A DNA stretch of 64,000 nt from Pseudomonadales bacterium. GTDB taxonomy: Bacteria > Pseudomonadota > Gammaproteobacteria > Pseudomonadales > Azotimanducaceae. This document shows, one piece after another, positions 1 to 8,668 of this stretch. The notes beneath the pieces were generated by a model. The model did no database searches and had not been told where the DNA came from. It saw only the letters and a program-made list of their open reading frames with translations. The first letter of the stretch is position 1; each line of letters opens with the position of its first letter. The position numbers were made by a program, and so were the translations under genes. The stretch covers positions 124,001 through 188,000 of the forward strand of contig JAHCAL010000002.1 in assembly GCA_019634925.1 (NCBI GenBank). The letters run 5' to 3'.

Positions 1-1528
1 CGAAGATCTGCGCCGCCGGCCCCCGCTCGACCACCACGCCGTCCTTCATCACGATCAGGTCGTGCGCGAGCGCACGCACCACCTTCAGATCGTGGCTGAT
101 GAACAGGTACGCCAGCCGATGCCGCCGCTGCAGGTCGCGCAGCAGATCGACGATCTGCGCCTGCACCGACATGTCGAGTGCGGAGGTGGGTTCGTCCAGC
201 ACCACGAACCGCGGCCGCAGCACCATCGCGCGGGCGATGGCGATGCGTTGCCGTTGCCCACCGGAGAACTCGTGCGGATATCGGTCGAGGTGCGCGGCCT
301 CTAACCCGACTTCCTCGAGCGCGGCCGCCACCCGCGCTTCGCGCTCGGCCGGCGCGAGCCGCGGCTCGTGCACCTTGAGCCCCTCCTCGACGATCTCCCG
401 GATGGTGAGCCGCGGCGACAGGCTACCGTACGGATCCTGGAACACGATCTGCAGATCGCGCCGCAGCGGCTTCAGCGCGCGCCCGCGCAGGCCCTGCACG
501 TCCGTCTCACCGGCGCGGATCTGGCCGCTCGAGCCGATGAGCCGCACGAGTGCGAGCCCGAGCGAGGTCTTTCCCGAACCGGATTCGCCCACCACGCCGA
601 GGGTCTGCCCGGCGCGCACTTCGAGGTCGAGATCCGCGACCGCCGTGAACGAACCTTTCTTCGACAACCAGCCCTTGCCGATGGCGTAATGGACCGCCAG
701 GCCGCGCGTGGACAGCACGACGTCGCCGCTGGCGTCGCTCGGCACCGGCTCGCCTTTCGGCTCGGCGGACAGCAGGTGGCGCGTATAGGCGTGGCGGGGT
801 GTCGTGAAGATCTGTGCGACCTGCCCCTGCTCGACGATCTCGCCGGACTGCATCACGCAAACCCGGTCCGCCATGCGTTTCACCACCGCGAGGTCGTGCG
901 AGATCAAGAGCAGCGCCATGCCGAGCTCGCGCTTGAGATCGCGCAGCAGGTCGAGGATGCGCGCCTGGATGGTCACGTCGAGCGCCGTGGTGGGTTCGTC
1001 GGCGATGAGCAGGCGCGGCTCGTTGGCCAGCGCCATCGCGATCATCACCCGCTGGCGCTGGCCGCCGGAGAGTTCGTGCGGATACGCGCCGAGCCGCCGC
1101 GCCGCGTCGGGCAGCCGCACCAGCTCGAGCAGTTCCAGCACCCGCGCACGCGCCTGCCGGCCGGTCAGGCCGCGGTGCACCATGAGGCTCTCGCCCACCT
1201 GCTGCTCGATGGTGTGCAGTGGATTGAGGGAGGTCATCGGCTCCTGGAAGATCATGCTCGCGGTCGCACCGCGCACGCCGAGCAGGGTCGCCCGCGGCGC
1301 GCCCACCAGTTCCTCGCCCAAAAGCCGGATCGAGCCGCGCGGATGCGACGCGTACGGATACGGCAGCAGTTGCAGGATCGACAGGGCGGTCGCCGACTTG
1401 CCGGAGCCGGACTCGCCGACCAGCGCGACCGTCTCGCCGTCGCGCACGTCGAAGCTGATCCCACGCACCGCCGGCTGGTCGCCGAACACCACGTGCAGGT
1501 CATGCACCTCGAGCAGGGTCTCGCCCAT
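1..1528 (-). CDS. yejF: Dual-ATPase oligopeptide ABC transporter ATP-binding protein, YejF-like (3' end cut)
   Basis: This is the cytoplasmic ATPase that powers import of small peptides by a YejABEF-type transporter. Reading the minus strand from 1528, two complete ABC modules follow each other. The first has a Walker A GESGSGKS (residues 38-45) and the signature LSGGQ (coding bases about 1060-1080). The second has Walker A GESGSGKT (bases about 570-590) and the signature FSGGQ (about 255-270). Tandem ATPases in one chain are typical of YejF. About 509 codons lie in the window, against about 529 residues in E. coli, so only a short C-terminal tail is missing. The ATG follows directly on the TAG of the upstream permease gene, so the two are translationally coupled. 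Confidence 0.9.
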   Translation of the reverse strand, partial: MGETLLEVHDLHVVFGDQPAVRGISFDVRDGETVALVGESGSGKSATALSILQLLPYPYASHPRGSIRLLGEELVGAPRATLLGVRGATASMIFQEPMTSLNPLHTIEQQVGESLMVHRGLTGRQARARVLELLELVRLPDAARRLGAYPHELSGGQRQRVMIAMALANEPRLLIADEPTTALDVTIQARILDLLRDLKRELGMALLLISHDLAVVKRMADRVCVMQSGEIVEQGQVAQIFTTPRHAYTRHLLSAEPKGEPVPSDASGDVVLSTRGLAVHYAIGKGWLSKKGSFTAVADLDLEVRAGQTLGVVGESGSGKTSLGLALVRLIGSSGQIRAGETDVQGLRGRALKPLRRDLQIVFQDPYGSLSPRLTIREIVEEGLKVHEPRLAPAEREARVAAALEEVGLEAAHLDRYPHEFSGGQRQRIAIARAMVLRPRFVVLDEPTSALDMSVQAQIVDLLRDLQRRHRLAYLFISHDLKVVRALAHDLIVMKDGVVVERGPAAQIF

Positions 1529-2554
1529 CTACCGGCTCCGCTGCGTGCGGCGCGGGTCGAGCGCGTCGCGCACCGCCTCGCCGATGAAGATGAGCAGGGT
1601 CAGGATCGTCGCCAGCGCGAAGAACGCGGTCAGGCCGAGCCAGGGGGCCTGCAGGTTGGCGCGCGCCTGTGCGAGCAGCCGGCCGAGCGACGGCGACGTC
1701 ACCGGCAGGCCGAAGCCGAGGAAGTCGAGCGCGGTGAGTGTCGCGATCGACGCATTGAGGATGAACGGCAGGAACGTCAGCGTCGCCACCATCGCGTTCG
1801 GCAGCACGTGGCGCACCATGATCACCGGGTTCGACACGCCGAGTGCCCGCGCCGCGCGCACGAAGTCGAAGTTGCGCGCGCGCAGGAACTCCGCGCGTAC
1901 TACTCCCACCAGCGCCATCCAGCTGAATGCACTCAGGATGGCCAGCAGCCAGTACACGTTCGGCTCCACCATGCTGGCCAGGATGATCAGCACGAACAGG
2001 ATCGGCAGGCCCGACCAGATCTCCACGAACCGCTGGCCGAGCAGGTCCACCATGCCGCCGAAGTAACCCTGCAGCGATCCTACGAGAATGCCGATCACCG
2101 AACTCACTATCGTGAGCGTGAGCCCGAACAGCACCGACAGCCGGAACCCGTACAGCAGCTTCGCGAACACGTCGGTGCCCATGGCATCGGTGCCGAGCAG
2201 ATGGCGCGCGCCCGGTGGCGCCGGCAGCGGCTGGTCGATCTCCCAGTCCACCGTATCGAAGCTGAACCGCACCGGCGGCCACAGCATCCAGCCGTCGGCT
2301 TCGATCAGTTCGATCACGTAAGGGTCGCGGTAGTTGGCCTCGGTCGGCAGCTCGCCGCCGAGTTCCTGTTCCGAGTAGCTGAACCACACCGGCAGGTACA
2401 GTTCACCGCCCTTCATGACCAGGATCGGCCGGTCGTTGGCGATGAACTCCGCGCCCAGCGCGATCACGAACAGCACCATGAACACGATGAACGACACATA
2501 GCCGCGCCGATTCGCCTTGAAGTTCCGCCAGCGGCGTGCGTTGACTGTATTCAT
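1529..2554 (-). CDS. yejE: Oligopeptide ABC transporter inner-membrane permease, YejE-like
   Basis: This is one of the two inner-membrane permease subunits of the YejABEF importer. At 341 residues it matches the E. coli YejE length. The N-terminus (RRWRNFKANRRGY) is a basic cytoplasmic segment before the first membrane helix (about residues 20-40). A periplasmic insertion with GELYLPVW and the later segment around LLGTDAMGTDVFAKLLYG are characteristic of this permease group. The C-terminal part carries the binding-protein-dependent transport helices with the EAA-type loop near RAARALGVSNPVIM, which contacts the ATPase. Its ATG overlaps the TGA of the upstream yejB-like gene by four bases (ATGA), and its stop abuts the ATPase start. 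No odd features are seen. Confidence 0.92.
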   Translation of the reverse strand: MNTVNARRWRNFKANRRGYVSFIVFMVLFVIALGAEFIANDRPILVMKGGELYLPVWFSYSEQELGGELPTEANYRDPYVIELIEADGWMLWPPVRFSFDTVDWEIDQPLPAPPGARHLLGTDAMGTDVFAKLLYGFRLSVLFGLTLTIVSSVIGILVGSLQGYFGGMVDLLGQRFVEIWSGLPILFVLIILASMVEPNVYWLLAILSAFSWMALVGVVRAEFLRARNFDFVRAARALGVSNPVIMVRHVLPNAMVATLTFLPFILNASIATLTALDFLGFGLPVTSPSLGRLLAQARANLQAPWLGLTAFFALATILTLLIFIGEAVRDALDPRRTQRSR

Positions 2555-3627
2555 CCGTCGCGCCGCTCGAAGTCGATGCGCGGATCGACCAATACGTAGG
2601 TGAGATCCCCGATCAGCTGCATGACGAGACCGAGCAGCGTGAAGGTGAACAGCGTGCCGAACAGGATCGGGTAGTCGCGCTTGATCACCGCTTCGTAGCC
2701 GAGCAGGCCGATGCCGTCGAGCGAGAAGATCACCTCGATCAGGAGTGCGCCGGTGAACAGGATGCCGACGAACGCCGCCGGGAAGCCGGCGATCACGATC
2801 AGCATGGCGTTGCGGAATACGTGGCCGTACAGCACGCGCCGCTCGGTCAGCCCCTTCGCGCGCGCGGTCAGTACGAACTGCTTCGAGAGCTCCTCCAGGA
2901 ACGAATTCTTGGTCAGCATGGTGAGTGTTGCGAAGCCGCCGATGGTCAGCGCCGTGATCGGCAGCGTGAGGTGCCAGAAGTAGTCCTTGACCTTGCCCCA
3001 GGCGGACAACTCGTCGAAGTTCTCCGACACCAGGCCACGCAGCGGGAACCAGTCGAGGTAGGTCCCCCCGGCGAACAGCACGATCAGCAGCACGGCGAAC
3101 AGGAAGCCGGGCACCGCGTAGGCGGTGAACACCACGCCGCTGGTCCAGACGTCGAAGCGCGAGCCATCGCGTACCGCCTTCGCGACACCGAGCGGAATCG
3201 AGATCGCATAGATGAACAGCAGCGACCAGAACCCGAGCGAGATCGACACCGGCAGCCGCTCGGCAACCAGTTCCACCACCGGCCGGTCCTGGAAGTAGCT
3301 GTTGCCGAAGTCGAGCCGCATGTAGTTCCAGATCATCAGTACGAAACGTTCGTGCGCCGGGCGGTCGAAGCCGAACTGCCGCTCGAGCTCCGCCACGAAG
3401 GCCGGATCGAGCCCGCTGCTGCCCGTATAACCGTCGCCGCCGGACGGTCCCATGCTGCCGGCATCCGAGATCGCCGCCGTGGTGGAACCCGCCAATCCGG
3501 CCGACTGGGCGAGCACCTGCTCGACCGGTCCGCCCGGCGCGAACTGCACGATCACGAAGTTGATCACCATGATCCCGAACAGGGTCGGGACGATCAGCAG
3601 CAGCCGGCGCAGGATATAGCGACCCAT
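2551..3627 (-). CDS. yejB: Oligopeptide ABC transporter inner-membrane permease, YejB-like
   Basis: Second permease of the importer, 358 residues (E. coli YejB has 364). The chosen start reads MGRYILRRLLLIVPTLFGI, the usual N-terminal helix of DppB/OppB-type permeases. A longer open frame upstream adds only low-complexity codons. The segment FAPGGPVEQVL is the conserved periplasmic edge after helix 1, followed by a flexible Gly/Ser-rich stretch (about residues 45-75). The C-terminal half contains the transport domain, with the EAA-like loop around LTARAKGLTERRVLYGHVFRNA. The start overlaps the upstream substrate-binding-protein stop by one base (TGATG), and its own stop overlaps yejE by four, so all four genes form one tight operon. 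Confidence 0.92.
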   Translation of the reverse strand: MGRYILRRLLLIVPTLFGIMVINFVIVQFAPGGPVEQVLAQSAGLAGSTTAAISDAGSMGPSGGDGYTGSSGLDPAFVAELERQFGFDRPAHERFVLMIWNYMRLDFGNSYFQDRPVVELVAERLPVSISLGFWSLLFIYAISIPLGVAKAVRDGSRFDVWTSGVVFTAYAVPGFLFAVLLIVLFAGGTYLDWFPLRGLVSENFDELSAWGKVKDYFWHLTLPITALTIGGFATLTMLTKNSFLEELSKQFVLTARAKGLTERRVLYGHVFRNAMLIVIAGFPAAFVGILFTGALLIEVIFSLDGIGLLGYEAVIKRDYPILFGTLFTFTLLGLVMQLIGDLTYVLVDPRIDFERRDG

Positions 3628-5591
3628 CAGCCGTCCTCCGCCCGACGCCCCGCCGCGACCCGCGCCGCCTTGCGTTCGTCCCACCACCAGGCGTCGTAGT
3701 AGATCGGCCGTGCGAGCGGCGCGTGATCAGGAATGCCGAACTTGTCCCACCAGGTCATCGCCATGTGGGTCCGCGACATGCCCGGGACGTAGTAGAAGTT
3801 CCACAGCAGGACACGGTCGATGGCGCGCGTCGCCGCGATCAGTTCGTCGTAGGTCTGCGCCCGGTAGACCGCTGCGATCAGCGCATCGACCGCCGGATCG
3901 CGCACGTGCGCCCAGTTGTAGCTGTAGGCCTGCTCGGCGGCAGCGCTGGAGAAGCTGTTGGAGAGCAGCAGGGTCGGCGTCACGTCCGGCTGGAACGCGA
4001 TCGCGCCCGCGTCGAAATCCCCGGCACGCATGCGGTACAGCCAGTTCGACGTCTCCGGCGCGATCGCGTTCGCCGCGATGCCCACGCGCTTCAACGCCTG
4101 GATGTAGGGATACAGCGCGCCGACCAGGCCCGGCGAAACTACCACGAAGCGGATCTCGAACGGCTCGCCGGTCGCTGCATAGACCAGCACGCCGTCGCGG
4201 ATGACCCAGCCGGCCGCCTCGAACAATGCCAGCGCCTCCTTGACGTTGTCGCGGTGCCAGCCGCCGCCCAGGTTGGGCGGTGGTTCGAACGGCCCGCCGA
4301 ACACCCGTTCCGGGACCCGATCCCGCAACGGTTCGAGCAGCGCGAGTTCGAGCGCCGAGGGTTCGCCGGTGTGGGCCATCTCGGAGTTGTGGAAGAAGCT
4401 CAGGCCGTAGTCCCAGTAATCGAACGACATGCGACTGTTGACCCAGGGGAAGTCGTAGAGCAGCCACAACGCTTCGCGCACACGCACGTCCTGGAAGCGC
4501 GGCTGGCGCAGGTTCCAGAACACCGGCCACCATAGTCCGGCCGGGCGATCCATCTCGACCTTTTCGGTGCGGAAGAGACCGCGTCGGACGGCCGGGAAGT
4601 CGTATTCGCGCGCCCACCGGCTCGGATAGGTCTCCTCGCGCAGGTCGATGACGTTGCCCTTGATGGCCTCGAACTGGATGTTTTCGTCGCGGAAATAGTC
4701 GAACTTGACCGAGTCGAAGTTGTAGCGGCCCCGATTCACCGGCAGGTCGCGGCCCCAGTAATCCTCGACCCGCGTGTAGCGCACGTAGCGCCCCACCTTG
4801 AAGTCGCCGATCCGGTAAGGACCGCTACCGAGCGGCGGCTCGATGGTCGTGGCCGTGATGTCGCGCCCTTCCCAGTAGTGCCGGGGCAGCACCGGCACGT
4901 TGCCGAGCCGGATCGGCAGCACCGGATCGCCTTCGTTGCCCTTCGCGACCCAGTAGCGCACCTCGTGCGGACCGATCACCTCGATGCGGTCGAAGGCGCT
5001 CATCGGTGCACGGATGGTCGGGCCGGACTGGTGCCGGTAGACCTCGAAGCTGAACGCGAGGTCGTCCGCCGTGATCGGCCGCCCGTCGTGCCAGCGTGCT
5101 TCCGGGCGCAGCCGGAATCCGATCCAGCTGCCGTCGGGTGCCACGGCAACCGACTCGGCGAGGCGCCCGTAAAACGCGGTCGGCTCGTCCGCGGCACGTT
5201 CCAGCAGCTTGTCATAGAGGAGGTTCAGCGTGGTCCACCACTGCAGACCCTGCGCATCGCGCCCGCGGGCAGAGACGGGATTGAAGTTGTCCCACGTGCC
5301 CATCTCGGCGAGCCGCATCTCGCCCCCCTTGGGTGCCGCGGGATTGACGTAGCCGAAGTGTGGAAAATCGGCGGGGAGCGCCAGCGGCTTCAGGAACGCG
5401 TAGCCATGACGCCATTCGACCGGTTGAGCCTCCACCGCGGGCGACTCAGCTGCGGGCGACTCAGCCGCGGGCGCTCCGGCCGCGCGCGACTCGGCCGCCG
5501 GCGCTGCCAGGGCGCCAACGTCTGCGATTGCAACGGGGCAAGCTAGCAATGCATACATGGCGGACAACAACGCCAATGCGCTACGCACCAT
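3627..5591 (-). CDS. yejA: Periplasmic oligopeptide-binding protein, YejA-like
   Basis: This is the solute-binding protein (SBP family 5) that delivers peptides to the YejBEF complex in the periplasm. The start at 5591 gives a signal peptide MVRSALALLSAMYALLACPV ending near AIA, and has an AGGGGAG-like Shine-Dalgarno about ten bases upstream. Longer in-frame starts lack these. Residues about 28-55 are a repetitive Ala/Glu/Ser/Pro linker built from AAESPA-like units, which may have expanded recently. The mature domain opens with the YejA-type segments HGYAFLKPLALPADFPHFGYV and WDNFNPVSARG and ends WWWDERKA. At 654 residues it is longer than E. coli YejA (604), mostly because of the linker. It is the first gene of the operon. 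Confidence 0.9.
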   Translation of the reverse strand: MVRSALALLSAMYALLACPVAIADVGALAAPAAESRAAGAPAAESPAAESPAVEAQPVEWRHGYAFLKPLALPADFPHFGYVNPAAPKGGEMRLAEMGTWDNFNPVSARGRDAQGLQWWTTLNLLYDKLLERAADEPTAFYGRLAESVAVAPDGSWIGFRLRPEARWHDGRPITADDLAFSFEVYRHQSGPTIRAPMSAFDRIEVIGPHEVRYWVAKGNEGDPVLPIRLGNVPVLPRHYWEGRDITATTIEPPLGSGPYRIGDFKVGRYVRYTRVEDYWGRDLPVNRGRYNFDSVKFDYFRDENIQFEAIKGNVIDLREETYPSRWAREYDFPAVRRGLFRTEKVEMDRPAGLWWPVFWNLRQPRFQDVRVREALWLLYDFPWVNSRMSFDYWDYGLSFFHNSEMAHTGEPSALELALLEPLRDRVPERVFGGPFEPPPNLGGGWHRDNVKEALALFEAAGWVIRDGVLVYAATGEPFEIRFVVVSPGLVGALYPYIQALKRVGIAANAIAPETSNWLYRMRAGDFDAGAIAFQPDVTPTLLLSNSFSSAAAEQAYSYNWAHVRDPAVDALIAAVYRAQTYDELIAATRAIDRVLLWNFYYVPGMSRTHMAMTWWDKFGIPDHAPLARPIYYDAWWWDERKAARVAAGRRAEDG

Positions 5592-5705
5592 GAACTGCTC
5601 GACTCCCCTTCCTGCATTCCCGGGTCGAGCGTTGCAAATTAGCGGGCGCTGGTCAAACATCATCGGACCAATCGACTCACCGTCTACCGAGGGTCAGCCG
5701 CCGCC

Positions 5706-6488
5706 ATGACGACCACGGATCTGAATGTCGAACGCAACGGCCACGTCGCCCTGGTGGAAATCTGCCGCCCGCCGGACAATCACTTCGACGTCGCGCTGAT
5801 CGAAGCGCTCGCGGATACCTTCGAGGCGCTGGATCGGGATGCCGCCGTGCGTGCACTGGTGCTGGCCGCGCGCGGCAAGCATTTCTGCGCCGGCGCGAAC
5901 TTCGCCGACCGCGGCCAGGCGCACGAGCGCGGCGCGCGCACGCTCGCCGGCGGCAACCCGCTGTACACGGCCGCGGTGCGACTGTTCGCGTGCAAGAAGC
6001 CGGTGGTCGGCGCCATCCAGGGTGCAGCGGTCGGCGGGGGCTTCGGGCTTGCCCTGGTGCCGGACTTCCGCGTGGTGGCGCCCGAGGCGCGCTTCACCGC
6101 GAATTTCGTCAAGCTCGGCTTCCATCCGGGGTTCGGTCTGACCCACACACTCCCGCGGCTGATCGGCCAGCAGCGCGCGAGTCTCATGTTCCTGACCGGT
6201 CGACGCATCGACGGCGCCACGGCACTCGAGTGGGGCCTCGCCGATCAGCTGGTGCCAATCGCCGATCTGCGTCCGGCCGCATTCGCGCTCGCCGAGGAGA
6301 TCGCCGTCAACGCGCCGCTGGCGCTGCTGTCGGTGCGCGCCACGCTGCGCGACGGGCTGGCTGCCGCGGTACAGGCGCAGACGGATCATGAGTACGCTGA
6401 ACAGTTCAGGCTCCAGCGGACCGAGGACCACCGCGAGGGCGTACGCGCGGTCGCCGAACGGCGCCCCGGCAATTTCGTCGGACGATGA
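5706..6488 (+). CDS. Enoyl-CoA hydratase/isomerase (crotonase) family protein with altered active-site positions
   Basis: A 260-residue crotonase-fold protein, probably acting on an acyl-CoA in the cytoplasm. The oxyanion-hole segment HFCAGANF (about residues 60-67) and the GGGFGLAL loop (about 106-113) are clear, as is the LGFHPGFG turn. The two glutamates that do the chemistry in classical enoyl-CoA hydratase appear to be absent: the first falls on Gly in GGGFGLAL, and the second, normally in a PE-x-x-LG motif, falls in TANFVKLG. Ordinary hydratase activity is therefore doubtful, and isomerase, hydrolase or another crotonase chemistry is possible. It is divergent from yejA, 115 bases away, and ends 31 bases before the MFS transporter gene. 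Confidence 0.85.
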   Translation: MTTTDLNVERNGHVALVEICRPPDNHFDVALIEALADTFEALDRDAAVRALVLAARGKHFCAGANFADRGQAHERGARTLAGGNPLYTAAVRLFACKKPVVGAIQGAAVGGGFGLALVPDFRVVAPEARFTANFVKLGFHPGFGLTHTLPRLIGQQRASLMFLTGRRIDGATALEWGLADQLVPIADLRPAAFALAEEIAVNAPLALLSVRATLRDGLAAAVQAQTDHEYAEQFRLQRTEDHREGVRAVAERRPGNFVGR

Positions 6489-6519
6489 ACCTCGCCACCA
6501 TCGGCGCAAGGGCGTTCGG

Positions 6520-7761
6520 ATGAGTGCCCGGAAACCCGGCCCACACGCCCTGCTGTTCATCCTCATCACGATCTTCATCGACACACTCGGGTTCGGCATC
6601 ATCATTCCCGTGCTGCCGAAGCTGATCGCCGAGCTCGGCGACGTTTCGGTCAGCCAGGCTGCCGGGTACGGCGGTGCGCTGATGTTCGTCTACGCGCTGA
6701 TGCATTTCCTGTTCGCACCGGTGCTCGGCAACCTCTCGGACCGGTTCGGCAGACGACCCGTGCTGCTGCTGTCGCTCGCAACGCTCAGCGTCGACTACCT
6801 GATCATGGGTTTCGCGACCGGCATCGGTTGGCTGTTCCTCGGCAGGCTGCTCGCGGGCGCATCGGCCGCCACTTTCGCCACCGCCAATGCCTACATCGCC
6901 GACATCACCCCGGAATCGGAGCGCGCCGCCCGGTTCGGCCTGATCGGCGCCGCCTGGGGGGTCGGCTTCGTGGCCGGGCCGGCAATCGGCGGCCTGCTCG
7001 GCGAGATCGGACCGCGCGTGCCGTTCTTCGTGGCGGCCGGCCTCGCGCTGGTCAACGTGATCTACGGTCTGGTCGTACTGCCGGAAACGCTCCCCGCGGA
7101 ACGGCGCCGGCCGTTCCGGCTGACGCGCGCCAATCCGCTGGGTGCGTATCGGGCGCTGCGACCTTATCCGCTCGTCATGACCCTGTCCGGCGCGCTCGTC
7201 CTCTATTTCATCGCCCACGACGTCAATCCCTCGACGTGGACCTATTACGTGATCCACAAGTTCGCCTGGTCCGAGGCGCAGGTGGGCCTCGGCCTCGCGG
7301 CGGTGGGTCTCGCGAGCGCCGTGGTCTCCGGCACGCTGGTCGGCCCGATCGTACGCCGGCTGGGCGAGACCCGCGCCGCGGCCGTCGGGCTCGCGCTGAC
7401 CGCGACCAGTTTCTTCGGCTACGCCTTCGCAAGCGCCGGATGGATGCTGTTTCCCTGGATTGCCCTGGGCGCATTCATGGGACTCGTCATGCCCGCCCTG
7501 CGCGGCATGCTGTCACGGGCGGTCCCGGAGGATCAGCAGGGCGAGCTGCAGGGCGCGCTGTCGAGCCTGATGGGGCTGACCGCCATCGTCGCACCGCTCA
7601 TGATGACCCAGGTGTTCCGTATCTTTTCCGCCGAGGATGCGCCGATCCAGTTTCCCGGCGCGAGCTTCGTGCTCGCGGGCCTGCTCACCCTCGCGGCACT
7701 CGTGATCGTGCTGCGGGCGGTCCGGCATCCGACGCGAAGCACGATCGGCGAGGCGCGTTGA
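6520..7761 (+). CDS. TCR/Tet-family MFS transporter
   Basis: A 12-helix major facilitator, 413 residues, closest in style to the TetA-like drug:proton antiporter group. The chosen ATG gives [22 protein letters not shown]. The [13 protein letters not shown] motif of helix 1 follows and is typical of TetA-like proteins. Motif [17 protein letters not shown], lies in the helix 2-3 loop (about residues 69-84). A longer in-frame start at 6388 would overlap the crotonase gene and adds only low-complexity sequence. The substrate cannot be read from sequence, and family resemblance alone does not imply tetracycline resistance. The stop is one base before the next gene, so the two are probably cotranscribed. 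Confidence 0.88.
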   Translation: MSARKPGPHALLFILITIFIDTLGFGIIIPVLPKLIAELGDVSVSQAAGYGGALMFVYALMHFLFAPVLGNLSDRFGRRPVLLLSLATLSVDYLIMGFATGIGWLFLGRLLAGASAATFATANAYIADITPESERAARFGLIGAAWGVGFVAGPAIGGLLGEIGPRVPFFVAAGLALVNVIYGLVVLPETLPAERRRPFRLTRANPLGAYRALRPYPLVMTLSGALVLYFIAHDVNPSTWTYYVIHKFAWSEAQVGLGLAAVGLASAVVSGTLVGPIVRRLGETRAAAVGLALTATSFFGYAFASAGWMLFPWIALGAFMGLVMPALRGMLSRAVPEDQQGELQGALSSLMGLTAIVAPLMMTQVFRIFSAEDAPIQFPGASFVLAGLLTLAALVIVLRAVRHPTRSTIGEAR

Positions 7762-7762
7762 C

Positions 7763-8650
7763 GTGGAGCCGGGTAAACCGAGCCGTACCGCACTGGCCAC
7801 CGCGTTCCTGCGCGCGCTGCACCGTGTCGTCGACGACGCGCCCCCGGTATTCGACGACAGCCATGCAGTCCACCTGCTGCCCGCGGTGCAGGCACGATTC
7901 CTCGAACGCCTCGCGCGCCTGCCGCGCAGCTGGACGGCCATCTACCGGCAACGCTACAACGGCCTGACCGGCATGCGGAGCCACGTCGTGGTGCGTGCCA
8001 GGTACGCGGAAGACGCGCTGGCCGGCGCCAGGCAGCGTGGAGCCATGCGTTACGTGGTGCTCGCCGCAGGCCTCGACACCTACGCGCTGCGCACGCGCGG
8101 GATGGCCGATGCTATGCCGGTCGTCGAGATCGATCACCCCGCGACCCAGACCTGGAAGCGCCAGCTGCTGGCCGGTCGCGGACTCGACGAGGCTGCCGTG
8201 CGGTGGGCACCGGTCGACTTCGAGCGCACCGGTATCGAGTCGGCATTGGGCCAGGAACCCTTGCACCAGTTCGTGTCCTGGCTCGGCACCACGTACTACC
8301 TGTCGCGTGAAGCGATCGCCGCCACGTTGAGCTCGCTCGCCCGCTGCTCGGCGCCCGGCTCCGAACTGGTTCTCGACTACTGGCGCGAGCCCCCGCTGTT
8401 CGATCCGGCCGCGGTGCTGCTATGGGGCACCCGGGTCGCAACGGCATTCCAGCGCGAGCCCATGCGCTCGTTTTTCACACCGGGGGCCATGGAAGCGCTG
8501 GTCGTCCGCTGCGGCTGGCACGTGCGCGAACACTGCGCGCCGTTGATTCAGGATGAACGCTATCTGACCGGGCGCCGCGACGGACTTTCGATCCCCTCGT
8601 TCGCCTACCTGCTGCACCTCGAACGCGGCACTACGGATCCCCTTGCCTGA
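7763..8650 (+). CDS. Class I SAM-dependent methyltransferase, LCMT/PPM-like (TIGR00027-type)
   Basis: A 295-residue putative methyltransferase of the leucine-carboxyl-methyltransferase-like family common in actinobacteria and proteobacteria. It starts with GTG (MEPGKPSR...), one base after the MFS stop. The SAM-binding loop is represented by YVVLAAGLDTYALR (about residues 96-109), followed by the acidic residue of VVEIDHP. SWLGTTYYLS is the usual post-motif segment of this family. The substrate is unknown; relatives include polyketide and secondary-metabolite O-methyltransferases. The gene converges on the SDR gene at 8665, and a hairpin between them contains both stop codons. Confidence 0.82.
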   Translation: MEPGKPSRTALATAFLRALHRVVDDAPPVFDDSHAVHLLPAVQARFLERLARLPRSWTAIYRQRYNGLTGMRSHVVVRARYAEDALAGARQRGAMRYVVLAAGLDTYALRTRGMADAMPVVEIDHPATQTWKRQLLAGRGLDEAAVRWAPVDFERTGIESALGQEPLHQFVSWLGTTYYLSREAIAATLSSLARCSAPGSELVLDYWREPPLFDPAAVLLWGTRVATAFQREPMRSFFTPGAMEALVVRCGWHVREHCAPLIQDERYLTGRRDGLSIPSFAYLLHLERGTTDPLA

Positions 8651-8668
8651 ACCCGCGCCGGGATTCAG
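8647..8668. terminator. Hairpin between convergent genes, both stop codons in the stem
   Basis: Arms CTGAACCCG (8647-8655) and CGGGATTCAG (8659-8668) pair over nine base pairs with one bulged A and a three-base loop. The TGA of the methyltransferase gene and the TGA of the convergent SDR gene lie in opposite arms. There is no U-tract on either side, so factor-independent termination is uncertain; a transcript-end stabiliser is an alternative. Confidence 0.45.

Noticed and set aside
368..2599. 743-codon plus-strand open frame across yejF and yejE
   Set aside because: It is rich in Arg, Gln, His and Glu, has no recognisable domain, and runs antisense to two ABC-transporter genes with intact motifs.
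5592..5705. Promoter or riboswitch in the yejA/crotonase divergent gap
   Set aside because: A TTGACC-like box on the minus strand has no acceptable -10 partner, and no riboswitch-like structure stands out in 114 bases.
6520..7761. Tetracycline-resistance gene
   Set aside because: The protein is TetA-like only at family level. It has no regulator or resistance neighbourhood, so substrate is left open.
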